Assembly (NCBI GenBank): GCA_023055505.1 | Contig: JALIRH010000062.1 | Span: 186,001 to 250,000, forward strand | Direction of reading: 5' to 3' | Length of the DNA stretch: 64,000 bases | Source: Callipepla californica brunnescens | Taxonomy: Eukaryota; Chordata; Aves; Galliformes; Odontophoridae | Shown: positions 1 to 58,250 of the stretch, piece after piece | Numbering within the stretch: the first letter of the stretch is position 1 | How the letters are laid out: every line of letters starts with the position of its first letter | Translations under genes and position numbers: made by a program | The notes under the pieces: model-generated | Told to the model about the DNA's origin: nothing | Database searches by the model: none | Seen by the model: the letters and a program-made list of their open reading frames with translations, nothing else

Positions 1-3000
1 TGTCAGCTCACCTACCTGGTGGATTACTGTGATGGCCAGACTTTTATGATGTATTTTTCATTCTGCTTTTCCAACAACATCTCTTGGAAGCTTTCTTCCT
101 GAGAAAAAACTAGAGTAATGGATTCATTCTATTTTAAATAACTTACTAATTTTTGCAACTAATCAGAGGAATAGATTAAAAGGCTCATGCTAGCAGCTTC
201 TATCCTGTTAGCCTGTATTGTGCAGGCAGATCAGATGAGGATCATTACTCTTTCCTCGTGCAGAAGTTGATGGACTCACGGAATTGGTGATACAAGTCAG
301 TGGTTTGCCAAAAGAAAACTGTAAGCAAATGTTATCTGTGTTTCTCCAGGTTTTTTTACCGTACGTTTTGTTATGTTACAGATCTGTCAGCTTCCCTCTG
401 CATCTGCTTTTTACTGTTTGAATTCAGATCCCTGACATATTAAAAATCATTGTGTGATACTAATGTATAGCTGATGCAATAGGAAAAATTCCTTTGGAAT
501 CATCTAACTTTTTGCAGTTGTTTCTTGTATGAGCAGTTGTTTTCCTTTTTTCTGTGTCTTTAACTTGCACCATGGCAACAAGTGGAGTGTGTTTACAAGA
601 GACAGTAATAACCAAAGACATATTATTTCTCTACAGAATGTCTTTAAGGTTAGATTTTTATGAAAGCCGAACACCTTACCTGTGAAAGGACAGCAGTTTT
701 CTTAGTGCAGCATATGATACAATTAAAGCATGGATTAACTGTCTGATTGACTCGGCTTCTGTTGTTTAAGCAGTGGCGAAGGTTCTCAGATTCTCAAGAT
801 TGCTGAAGTATTTTTGAAAAGTATTCCTGAGTTCTGTGAGTTTGATCAGGTTAGTGAGAAAAATGTTTTCTTGCAATTGTATGTGGTGGGAAGGTAGGGA
901 TCTGTTGTAGTTGTTTTTCTTTTTTTGTGAAATACCAGACACTCTTCTACTGTGTTCTGTCTGAGCAAAAACTTAATCTTTTGTTGATCCTGTAAAGGAG
1001 TAGTAGTACTTCTGCATGCACTTATGTTTTGTTGAAACATTTAACTACATGTTAAAGAGTGATATGTGTTTGTGTCCTTTAATTTGCTCTTCTGTCTAAA
1101 GAAAAAGAGCAGTCCACAAAGCAAATCCTGTCAAAGTAATTGCATGCTATATGCACAATATGAATGCCATTACACTTCTAAGATTTTAGGTTTTCATGAT
1201 ACAGCAGGCCTTGCTGGATACATGCTATGAAAAGATCTATTTGTTCTCCATCTGGCGGTATAATAAAACTGAACTGTGAAGGTGTTGAGTATAAATGTTA
1301 AGTAAAACTAATAAGCAAACAAGCTATCCAAAACAATCTGAAATCAGGAACTGACAGACTTCTTACTCTCATCTTAAATAAGTGAAATTTCTTTGTGTTC
1401 TTGTAACGAGATCCATAGTTGTCTTTAGAATGTTAGAGCTTTGTGAGACATTTCTGTACTCATACCTACTCTGTTACAGCTGACTTACCATGACTTGAAA
1501 GGGATTCTGTAGTTGCTGTTTACAGTATTCTTTCAAATTTCTTGGAAGATATGTGTATAAGGTGAAAAGTGTTTTTTGTATTTGCAAGCATAAAGGTGAT
1601 GTCCTACTTAACTGTCAATAAACAAGTTGTTGGGAGATAACTATGTCTTCAAGGCCTTATTTAGAAATATAATAGAAAATGCTATTTTTATCTTTCCCTT
1701 CACTTGCTTGTAAATAGAGTATTCAGGGTGCTTAGTGGCAGACGCAAACATTAATTGCCATTAGACAAATTCTGAGAGCTTGCTGAGAAGGGCCTGTTTT
1801 GGCTTGCAACTGTATTGTGTTCTTTGCAAATTGCAGCAGCAGGGAGATGAACGAATTTATTTTAACTGTTTCATTAGATTCTGAACTTTGTTTTGCAACT
1901 CGGAATTTAAATCCTTGAAACTGCCAGAAATGTGATCTGATGTAAACGTGAACAAATTGAAGGAAATGAGAGAGCTGGATTTCTGGCAAGATGTTGTACT
2001 ATCAGGTTGGTGCAAAATGTAATGAAGGTGACACATTCTTTGTAAGTCTGCTGCTAGAAGAATAAGCTGTGTTAGACAAGACTTACTCAGCCTAGAAGCG
2101 TGTAAATGGATTGAATAGTTTTGTACGGCCTTGATGAAAATCGTATAAATAGATATGTCCATAGGCAGAAGGAACAGAGGTTGACTGAAAGAGAGAGATG
2201 TTGCATAGGCATTGTGAGCCTATTCAGTGCTGACAACTTTCTCCCTAAGTCTCATGCTTTTTGCTCAGAGCTGTGAGCTGTGATGTTAGTCTGCTTTACC
2301 CAATTGTTGCACTTGAAATGCAAGCTGCAAGTGTTACTGAACATACTCAAAATACCACAACCCTTGTTCTACTGAGCACTGCTATAGCCATAGAGTGGAA
2401 GCAACTTGGGTTTCTAGATCAACCTGGTTGGTACCATCAGTTCATTGCTAACTGCCGCATATAACTTAAAATGTTCTGGCAGTTGATCTGGAGTTCTGGA
2501 GGAAAGTTCACAACTGGTTACAGTCAGGTAAATCTTAATGTGGTTTTCCTCAATGAAAAGCCTGACTGGGATTAATAAGCATGGATCAGTAGTTTTAGAA
2601 AGCGGAACATTGTTTAGAATTATCCATCAATGCCTGGAGATCTGCAGCCTGCATGAGCAGGTTACGGTTCTGTGCTCTTTTGGAAGCTGGTGCCATCAGA
2701 CTAAAATGCAAGGAGTGTGTTCTTCAAAGGTGAATGATATTCTGCCCCCAAATAACTTAACTCCATCTCTTAACACAGATCTTGAAAACTTGAATTAGCT
2801 CTAGTGGACTTGTATCAGATCTTAATTGGCTGACTGGACAGCATTTTAAGGAGCATCCATGGAGGTGTATTAAAAATGCGCTGCCGTCCAAACAAGGTGT
2901 AACAATTTATCTCTAAAGCCAGATCCTGAAGAGAGCAAACGCTAAAGGTTTTCGTAACTCTGATTTATGTGGAGACAAGCTGAATTTACAGCTGCATGAG

Positions 3001-5397
3001 ATGGGATCAGTTTTTCAGGGTCACGGATAGTGAACTTGGTAGAAGCAGCAGATGGTGCTAAGGAATTCATTTTCCATCTTTTTTTTTTCTTCAGGAAGAT
3101 TTGTCTGAAAAATCATCATGTTTAATACCTTGTGGTGTTTTCTTTCATCCACTTTCAACTTCTGTGGTGTTTCTTTCCCCTCTAGTCAGTTTTAAAATGC
3201 ACTTTTGCTTCTCTCTTTAGCTTTTTCTTGTGGTTGAAGGATCACAGCAGGGTGTTTTCATTTTATCAGTAATGGAGAGAGCTACTGTTTTGCTTAAATG
3301 CTTTCAAATGTTGTTTCTTGCAACCTCAGAAGTATGTAAAGACAGTGAGAGTAGGCGTGCCCTTGTCCTTCCTGCTACAAGACATTTGGTGCTAACTTCC
3401 ACTTGAATTGTAAGGAGAGGGTGTTATCAGTATTTAGCTACATATTTTTTTTGCAAGTGGGAGTGTTACTACCAGAAGTGAATCTGATGTCTTTTTTTTA
3501 TACTTTCTGTATCTCCTCTGATGCCATCAACAGTTTTCTTAAACCAATTTTGTATTTACAAAAAAGAAAAAACATAGTGCAAGAACAAGCAGTTGGGAAT
3601 TAGGAAACGAATGTCATTTTGGTGTACCAGCTTCTTGTTAGGACAGAGGATCGAGGTCTAACAGAAGCAAAAGTCTGTTTTTGAAAAGTGATTTGTGAAG
3701 AAGACAGTAGGAATTGAAAAAGTTGACAGTAGGCAAATGAAAGAGGAATGAATCACACTATCTGAAGCTCAACACCTGATTTCATAAGTAATGATAAACT
3801 TGCTTAGAGCCATTAACTTTTTTTTAATGTTAAGTATGTTTCTATTGCAGGTACATTGTGTTCTACCATTGCCTGTGTGCCTGCTTTGTCTGACCTCCTG
3901 TGGATACCAACAGCAAGTGGGCGTCTTGTGATGTACTCGTTTAAGAGGTTTCATCGTTTTTGTGTTTTATACAGAGCTTTCTCAAGGGATAAAAGATAGT
4001 TAACAGCAGATTTCTCTGTAGTGGGAGAATGCCCTTCCTCCAAAACAATAAAAAAGACACACTGAAAGGGGGAGAGTGAACGTTTTCAAGACAAGTTTAG
4101 ACTTAAAGGTTTTTGCAGCCTGTAACTGAAATAGTCTGAAAGAGGAAAAACAATTTAATCACAAATTGAGTTGTGAATGCTGAATACTATTAACTCATGA
4201 GGGCTTTTTATGCCCTCTGCATTCTAATGAATTTTCCTGTGTTGTGATGGTTTTCAGTCTGGTTAATTAGTCTCTACCTGCTTGAAGTTACATGATTATT
4301 TTAAATTAGTGCAGGCCAGCATGGTAGGTAAAATCAATCCTCAGGTGAATTGTAGTTGCAGACATGAACAGAAAAGTCCATATAAACATGTTGCATTGTA
4401 AATGCCGGTTGTTGTTAGAGGAGAAATAATTAATCCTTTAAAAACTCAGTCTTGAAATATGGTCAAGATTGGAAATACAAAAAAGAACCCTATTGAGTCA
4501 AATTCATTGTTCCTTGGTTGGGAAAACAGATCTTTTACAGGTAGCTGCTTCGATCACCAAATCAAGATGTATTCATCTTGTTACTTATACGAATGGCAAA
4601 CATGTTTATAGATGGACTGGTTATTTTTGACTTTCACTGTGTTCTGTTTGCCTATCTGTTGGATATCAGTTTTCTGGTATATATGAGCTTTGTACGTTGT
4701 ATCTGTTTGGGCAGCAAATAGCTCTGTGGATACCATGAGTAACTTACCTACAGATGTAGGTAACTCTGAATATATTAATACTTTGATGTGATGGTTATCT
4801 TTTTCAACAACATGAGTTTCTAGATGGCGTAATAGAAATGTGTATTTTTTTCCTGTTGTTGAATACTGCTTGCCTGTTTCTGGTCTTCACAGTGGAAAGA
4901 CCTTCATTTTAACGTGGCAGTATATGACTGAGGCACAGGGGCCTAAGGCCCAGATGCACTTGTACTTAGAAATGTAGATCTATGATTCTATGATGTACTA
5001 GCTGTGTTGCTTCAGTTTGGAGATTAAAATTTATTTTTCTGTTAATGATATGATGTTGCTGTTGGGTATTTTAGTTTTTGCTTTGTGTTGTTGGCCTTTT
5101 TTGAAATTACCACCAGGTTAGCATAGTTTTATCCTCATGTATATGTACATGTATATATAATTGAGTATTTTTATCTGTTACATAGATCATGAAGTGAATA
5201 CTTTCTTCCTTTAAGGTGTTAAGTCTTCTTCCTACTGGCTTAGCTATTGTGAACTGTTTTTAGTAGAACAAGTCCTCTTTAACCCACATAAATGTAAACC
5301 CACAAGTGATCTTTTCCTTAGTAATTGTAGTTTTGAGAAGGGGTAAAAAAAATTAAAAGATATTCTCCAAACAAATGTTTTATGACAGAATAGTATA
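1..5397. other. AT-rich non-coding sequence upstream of JAK2 coding exons
   Basis: I see no coding exon, CpG-rich promoter or RNA gene here. It is most simply the 5' part of the JAK2 leader intron or flank. A tiny CR1-like tail (two ATTCTATG-type units at about 4978-4996) is the only hint of a mobile element. A noncoding leader exon could be hidden here and would not be visible without transcript data. Confidence 0.5.
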
Positions 5398-5945
5398 TGC
5401 AAGTTTCTCCAAAAGTAATGCCTCTTATTTATTTCCATGGAAACTACAACAAATACCAGGAGTACAGTAATGCTATTTGTCAGAGCTAATTCTCAGCTAC
5501 GAAACACTATTTTTTAACATAGTTACCACCATGAGCTATGAATTTTTGCCAGCCATGGACAAGAGCCTGAGTTCCAAGCTTGTAAAGATCTGCATGGCAG
5601 TCTGGAACATACCTTTAACATCACTTTTGCCATGGCTATAACACACCGCTCCACTGCCTTACTGTGCTCATATCTACTGTTTGGTCTCCACAAACATTCA
5701 GCAAGCTTCAGATGTCAATGGAAACAGTTTTTTCTGCATGGAGGAATTCAGTGACACACCTTTGCTTCATACATGTGTCCATGTCAGGTGCTACTTTGTC
5801 AGACTGCCATCTGCTGCCATCTGTTACATGACAGCAAAATTGAGAGAACTGTGGTGGTAAGGTTCAAACACTGTACTGCCAATATCTGCCTCTGATGTCA
5901 TGGGCTGACATAAGGTAATAAGAGGCAGTTGGATTCCAAGTTTAT
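5398..5945 (-). mobile_element. Mariner-type DNA transposon (Galluhop-like), internally deleted, minus orientation
   Basis: The left end carries the terminal sequence CTCCAAAAGTAATGCCTC followed by TTATTTATTTCC, and a degraded inverted copy (AATAAGAGGCAG) lies near 5920. Read on the minus strand, it has remnants of the transposase N-terminal part (around 5730-5790) and of the C-terminal motif with HGWQK (about 5555), but the central catalytic part is missing. The size of about 550 bp is well under the roughly 1.3 kb of an autonomous mariner. The same ends recur near 63372. It is a dead, non-autonomous copy. Right boundary approximate. Confidence 0.75.
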
Positions 5946-6002
5946 GCCTTTGGTTTTCCTCTTATGGTGTTTTATTTTCCAGAATTAGGGCTAGGTAATA
6001 AT

Positions 6003-7099
6003 CCAAGGCCTTCGATGTGGTCCCACACCATATTCTTATCTCTGATTTGGAGAGAGATACGGATTTGAAGGTTGGACTCTTCAGTGGATAAAGACTTGGC
6101 TGGGAGGTCCTAGCCAGAGGGTTCTGTGAGATGCAGTGGCTCTACATCCAGGTGGAGAGCAGTCACAAGCATTGTCCCCCAGGGGTGGATCTTGGAACCA
6201 GTGCTCTTCAACATCTTTACCAACACCTTAGACTGTGGGATTGAGTTCAGCAAGTTTGCTGATAACACTGAGTGGTTCAGTCAATACAATGGAAGGGAGG
6301 ATACCACCCAGAGACACCTGGACAGGCTTGAAAAGTGAGCTCATGACAGTGTAATGAGATTTAGTAAGGCCAAAGACAAGGTGTTACACTTGGACTGGGA
6401 CAGTCCTAGATACAGGTACAGACTGGGAGAAGGATTCATTCAGAGCAGTCCTCTGGAGAAGGACTAGGGGTCCTGATGGATAAAAAGCTGGACAGAATCC
6501 TGTAGTATGCTCTTGTAGTCTGGAAGACCAATGGTATCTCAGACTGCATCAAAAGAGAGAATGGGGCAGCAGAGAGGGGGTGGTGATTATCCCCCTCTTC
6601 TCTCTGCAGGTGAAGTCCTATCTGGAGTACTGTGCACTAGTGTCCCCAGACCTGGACAAGAAGGGTATGGAGCTGTTGGAGTGGGTCCAGGGAAGGCCCA
6701 CAAAGATAGTCAGAGGGCTGAAGAACTCCTCCTATGAAGAGAGGTAGAAAGAGTTAGAATTGTTTCTCTTTGAGAGAAGTAGGCTCCCAGGAGACCTCAT
6801 TGCAATCTTCCAGTACTTGAAGGGAGCTTACAAGGATATGGGGAACCAATTTAAACTGGAAAAGGGCAGGTTTAAGTTAGGTGCTGGGAGGTAATTTTTT
6901 TATTCAAAGGGTGGTGAGGCACTGGATCAAATTGCCCAGGGAAGCTGTGGATGCCCCATCCCTGAGGGCATTCAAAACTGGGTTTCCGAGGGGTGCCTGG
7001 GCAGTCTGATCAAGTGGCTGGCAGCCCTGCTTATGGCAAGGGGCTGGAGTTGGACAATCTTTGAGGACCTTTCCAACCAAAGCCATTCTGTGATTCTAC
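6003..7099 (+). mobile_element. CR1 LINE fragment, sense, 3' part of ORF2 plus 3' end
   Basis: The fragment starts within the reverse-transcriptase region, with residues such as AFDVV and a VPQG-like block near 6176, runs through the C-terminal ORF2 segment (about 6730-6900), and ends in the CR1 3' end CCATTCTGTGATTCTA. Many frameshifts and stops break the frame. It is a 5'-truncated, inactive copy just before the first JAK2 coding exon. Confidence 0.85.
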
Positions 7100-7264
7100 A
7101 AAATCAAAGTGAAACTCAACTTCCAGTAAACCTTCTAAGCTGTTCTTTTATTTTCAGTAATACATGTTAATGTTCCGTATGTCAGAAGGGAGCTATCGTT
7201 ATGTAAGAGTATTACAAGCAAGTCTGTATGCAGTTATTCAAAGGGTCCTCTTTGTTTCTTTTAG

Positions 7265-54059
<46,795 letters not shown>

Positions 54060-56298
54060 GGAAGCTATCCCTACTTAAGAGGATGTGTTAGAATGCAGAA
54101 CAAGATGTACTTGGTCTGCTGTGTATAATTGACATATGTGCACATGTGCATCTATCCTTGCTGGGAGTAAAATCTGCGTGGTAAATATCTTAAATGTATC
54201 TGCACCAGAGGAATCCTGCTGGTTTTCTTTATCAGGATATATTTGTTACTACGAGAACATGTTAAAATTCTCAATAGGGAAAGAAAATATTTTTTTTAAT
54301 GGAATAATATAATATATGGTCAGTCTACAACACCATTATTTGCCTTACTTGGCAATGCAAAAAAGAGGTGACTAAAGATGGTGAAATTAAGAAACAATAA
54401 GACAGTGTATTTCCTTGTTGAAATTGAGATGCACAGAAAAGATATCTAGTCTTTTCACTCTGAGTATATAGTGAGTGACTGGGCATCCTGTGTTGTGTGT
54501 TGCACAAGGGCTTGGTTTTGTTAACATGCTTTTATAACTTTTCATTGTTCTTGCAGAAGTGGCTTCTCTGTGTAACAAAACAGAATTGGTTATGTAATCC
54601 AGCAACTTTTAATGTGCCTGTCTAAATCAGTGATCAGTCAGATCAGAAATATATGCAAAGAAACATAGGCCATGTGAAGTACTGTATGTATTTTTTGGGA
54701 AAGGAAAAGGAAACAAATTGTTTGTAATTTGAACAGCCAGATAACTTGCATGAAATTTGTAACTTAAAAAGAAAACATGTTAAGTTTTTTCTTATTCTTC
54801 TTTTCCTACAAGAATTAGATTCCATTTACTTGTTGACAATACAGTGATAGCAAGGAGAATTGAAGACATTTCATATAAGAATGTCTTCAGTTTGTTTTTG
54901 AATATGAAAAAGCCAAACTTACTACTTTTGAATGTTGCTCTTTTACCCTTTCCATCTTTGTATTTTTATGTTGTTCTCAGTGTACCTATAAATTGGAAAC
55001 TTCCTAAGAACAGAATTAAAAATACAGAAAATGCCCTTCAATTTCTTACTTTATGATCATGATCTTGTATGTTCCTTCCAGTACCCTAAAAGGGTTTATG
55101 GCTCAGTGTATGATATGACCAGTCATAACCACATTGAGTCAGCATTGGGTCAGTTCATTAAAAAAATCTTTTTCTGTTGTAAGACCATGTATGACCATTT
55201 GGAAGGAGGGAAGTGTAAGTGCAGTTGTTTCACGTTTAGCTAGAGGCAAGAACATGATGCCAGTTACTGTGAACTGGAAGGAGGTCAGAGTTACCTGAAC
55301 AGATTACTATGTATAATTCCACTTCTGAAGTAAGTATAACAAATTTATGGACAAGACTACTGGTTTTGCCTCCAAGCATAAAACTTGGGAATAATCTTGT
55401 ATCTTAAAGCAGTAAAAGTTTCAGATTTTGTTTATTTAAATTCAAATATTTGATTATTTTTACATATTCTTAGGTGTTGTTTGAAAAGCACAATGCTTGT
55501 TCTTCTTGAACTTTTGCTGAGAGAGGTTCGATTAAGGCTACACAAGCTCACAAGACTTAAAATCCATTCAGGTATTTAATGTGGAGTGTTCATTTTTTAA
55601 ATTTGTGGCAGTGAGTTTGTGGAATAGCAGGATTACTTTGCTGTGAGGCCTCATTAAGATTTATGATTACCTATATCCATCTACTCAGAAACTTTAAGTA
55701 CCTTTAAATAAAAAGTAAGAATTTCTTGCTCAGTGCAACACAGTGCCAGTATAGCAAGGTTTCATACCACTATGATCTTTCTCGCCCACAATCGCTTGTG
55801 CAAAGTTATGATAATATGATGAGGGAGATTGCTGAGTAGGGAGGGCAGCATCAGCCCTCTTTCTGCCCGCTTGTGTTTAATAAAAATTTAGTTGGGTTTT
55901 CTTCCTATGAAAGTTTCACAGATAGCCTTTAAACATAATTTTGCAAGCAGTTCATAAGCTGCAAAGAACTTTAGAGTACTCCATTCAGTTTAAGATGTGT
56001 TCTTTTTCTGTACTCTGCTTTCAAGATGACTTAGTTTTATGCAAGGAATGCCTTTGCATTTGTACTCTCAGTTGTGTATGTGTATTTTTGTAGCAGAAGA
56101 AGATAAAGCTTTAAAGCATCGAAACAGCATTTTAGCTGGAATAACATATTCAGGAACTATGTAAAATTTGCAGTGTATGGCACTCAGTAGCTAACTGGTT
56201 TTCAATATACAGTAGACTAAACATAATTTATGTAAAAATCTCAGGGAAGTTTGTGTAATGCAATGAAGAGATCTTCCAGTCTGCTATTTTTTCAAGCG

Positions 56299-56304
56299 AA
56301 TAAA
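56299..56304 (+). terminator. Candidate proximal poly(A) signal AATAAA
   Basis: A canonical hexamer followed by a T-rich stretch (TCTTTTGCTTGTTCT), a plausible downstream element. Other hexamers lie at 55707 and 55879. A site here would give a 3' UTR of about 2.3 kb. Confidence 0.35.
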
Positions 56305-58020
56305 AAGTCTTTTGCTTGTTCTACTAACGTATGATTGATTACATAGTCTGATTGCTTACATATAGTGTGGAACTCAAGGATACTTTTAAAGTGTTTTGTG
56401 GACTTTTTACTTTAATACTTCATAATTTCTAGAGAAAGCCATATCTTTACACTGCAGTATAATTTCATGCTTTTGGTCAGGAGCATGTGTAGTCCATTGT
56501 AACGAGTCGGTCTGTGCAAAGGGCTTGATCATTCAGAATGAGTACTCTTTGCTGGGTGAATAGGACCAAGTAGTTCTAAGGACTCAGGGGATGTGTGCGA
56601 TAACCTGCAGTGTCAATGTTTAGGTTTCAGAGCAGACAGAAGTATGGTTTTCTCAAAAAGCTGTAGAGGATGTAAATGCAATGATTTGTTGAATTTGCTA
56701 ATGCCACATGTGGTATTCTTTTTTCTAAAATAAGATGAAATTAAAAAAAAAAAAACACACACACAAAAACTGCATTTCAAGAACATATCTATGGTAGATT
56801 TGTAGAATGCCATATTTTTATATAGTATTTGTATTAACAGAATCTTTTTTTTTGTTGTTCTTGAACCTTTTTTTCAGTTGGCATTGCATTTGTCTCACTT
56901 TAGTGTAGTCAATATGCTACCCAAAATGCTGTGATTTATTGTAGGAAAAGTGCTGTTTTATGCATACATGACTGCTGCTACGACGTAGAATTAAAATACT
57001 AACTACTGCTTTGCACTTATATTTTAAGTGAAAGGATTTTTCTGTAAGTGCACAATGCATCTGAAAAAAAACAATCTCTGCAAACAAGTATTGTCTAATA
57101 TAATATAATATTGGTTTATTACCCTATCAGTATAAATATGCTAAGCTTCAAAATCCATCTTCAGATATGCACCACAATCTTGCAACAGTCATGTAATAAG
57201 CCAGAGAAGGAACAGATTGTCAAGAAAGGAAACCCAAACTTTGTCAAGTCATAGTATTGATTTAAAGCTTCCATTGATGAGATAATTATTGCTATACATA
57301 CAGATGAAACTATTAAAAAGATGTTAAATGATTTTAATTAGTTTTAGAAACCAAGTCTTTAATCGTTGCGTTTGCTTGAGACATGGCCGACTGTACTGAA
57401 ATGTTTGAGAAAAGTTGTTACTGCATAAAGAAATGTTACTCTTCTGTAAAGAAAGCACACTCATCAGGAATGTGTGAGCACATAAAGCTGGATAGACTCC
57501 GAGAGCAGGAGTGGAAGCACAGAAGAACAGGAGGACTGTTGGAAAAGGCTGTTGTTAAACGAAGAAGCATTCTGAAATGCACAACAATTTACAAAAAACT
57601 GATGATGTCTACTGAAAATGCCATATCATGATAATTGTGCTAATGTATTTCTGAACTGTGTATTGTCTGCCTTAAATCTAAAATTCTTAGAGACCTATCC
57701 TGACTGAAAAATGCAAAAATGACTATACCAAAAGAAACTGCTTAAAATTGTTCAATGCCAGACAGCAATCTTAAATGGTGTTTCATTATTTTTTTTCCTG
57801 AATTTTGCTTTTTAAATAAGAGGTTTACAATACTTTATATTAAAGTAGAAAAAGCCCCTTTGGGGGAATGGAGAAGAAAACTCATGTTACTTGTAGTCAG
57901 ACTGCAAATATTTGGACACATGGCTTGTTGGACAGAACACGAAGGGGGATATTTTCTAGAAAACTGTGTACTAATAACTGAAACTTAACTGTGCATTTCT
58001 TTTGAGTTTGGTTAGTAAAA

Positions 58021-58026
58021 AATAAA
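58021..58026 (+). terminator. Candidate distal poly(A) signal AATAAA
   Basis: A canonical AATAAA occurs in an AT-rich context, followed within 30 nt by ATGAATGG and a TG-containing stretch. A second AATAAA at 58237 lies 216 bp further on. Either could end the longest JAK2 transcript. This is sequence evidence only. Confidence 0.35.
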
Positions 58027-58181
58027 GTAACTAAACACAATGAATGGCACATGCCTGCAAAGGTTTTCTTTCTTATAGTACCTAGAACTATTTCTTGGTG
58101 TCTTAAGTTTCCAGTGAAGAAAACTCTGTTTTAAAGGGGTGAAATGTAGTATATACAACTTTGTGACCTTCCTGGGGTAGT

Positions 58182-58201
58182 GATATGTAGTGATATGTAG
58201 T
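58182..58201. repeat. Tandem GTGATATGTA units
   Basis: GTGATATGTA is repeated twice, just upstream of the last poly(A) signal candidate. Confidence 0.7.
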
Positions 58202-58250
58202 GTTTACCCTTTTTATAAGAATCTTTTTTGTCCCAAAATAAAGGCTGACT

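Larger units (their letters stand above)
54060..58250 (+). other. JAK2: JAK2 3' UTR and downstream flank with candidate poly(A) signals
   Basis: This AT-rich stretch continues the last exon with no further splice or coding signal. AATAAA hexamers in the sense direction lie at 55707-55712, 55879-55884, 56299-56304, 58021-58026 and 58237-58242. Which are used cannot be told from sequence. The pair at 58021 and 58237 would give a long 3' UTR of about 4 kb; those at 55707-56299 would give 1.7-2.3 kb. A short ORF lies within it (57383-57631). No CR1 or other element is evident here. Confidence 0.5.

Noticed and set aside
1..7264. JAK2 promoter or first exon within the left flank
   Set aside because: There is no CpG-rich stretch, and no clear donor-ended exon can be picked from sequence alone; the promoter is more likely left of the window.
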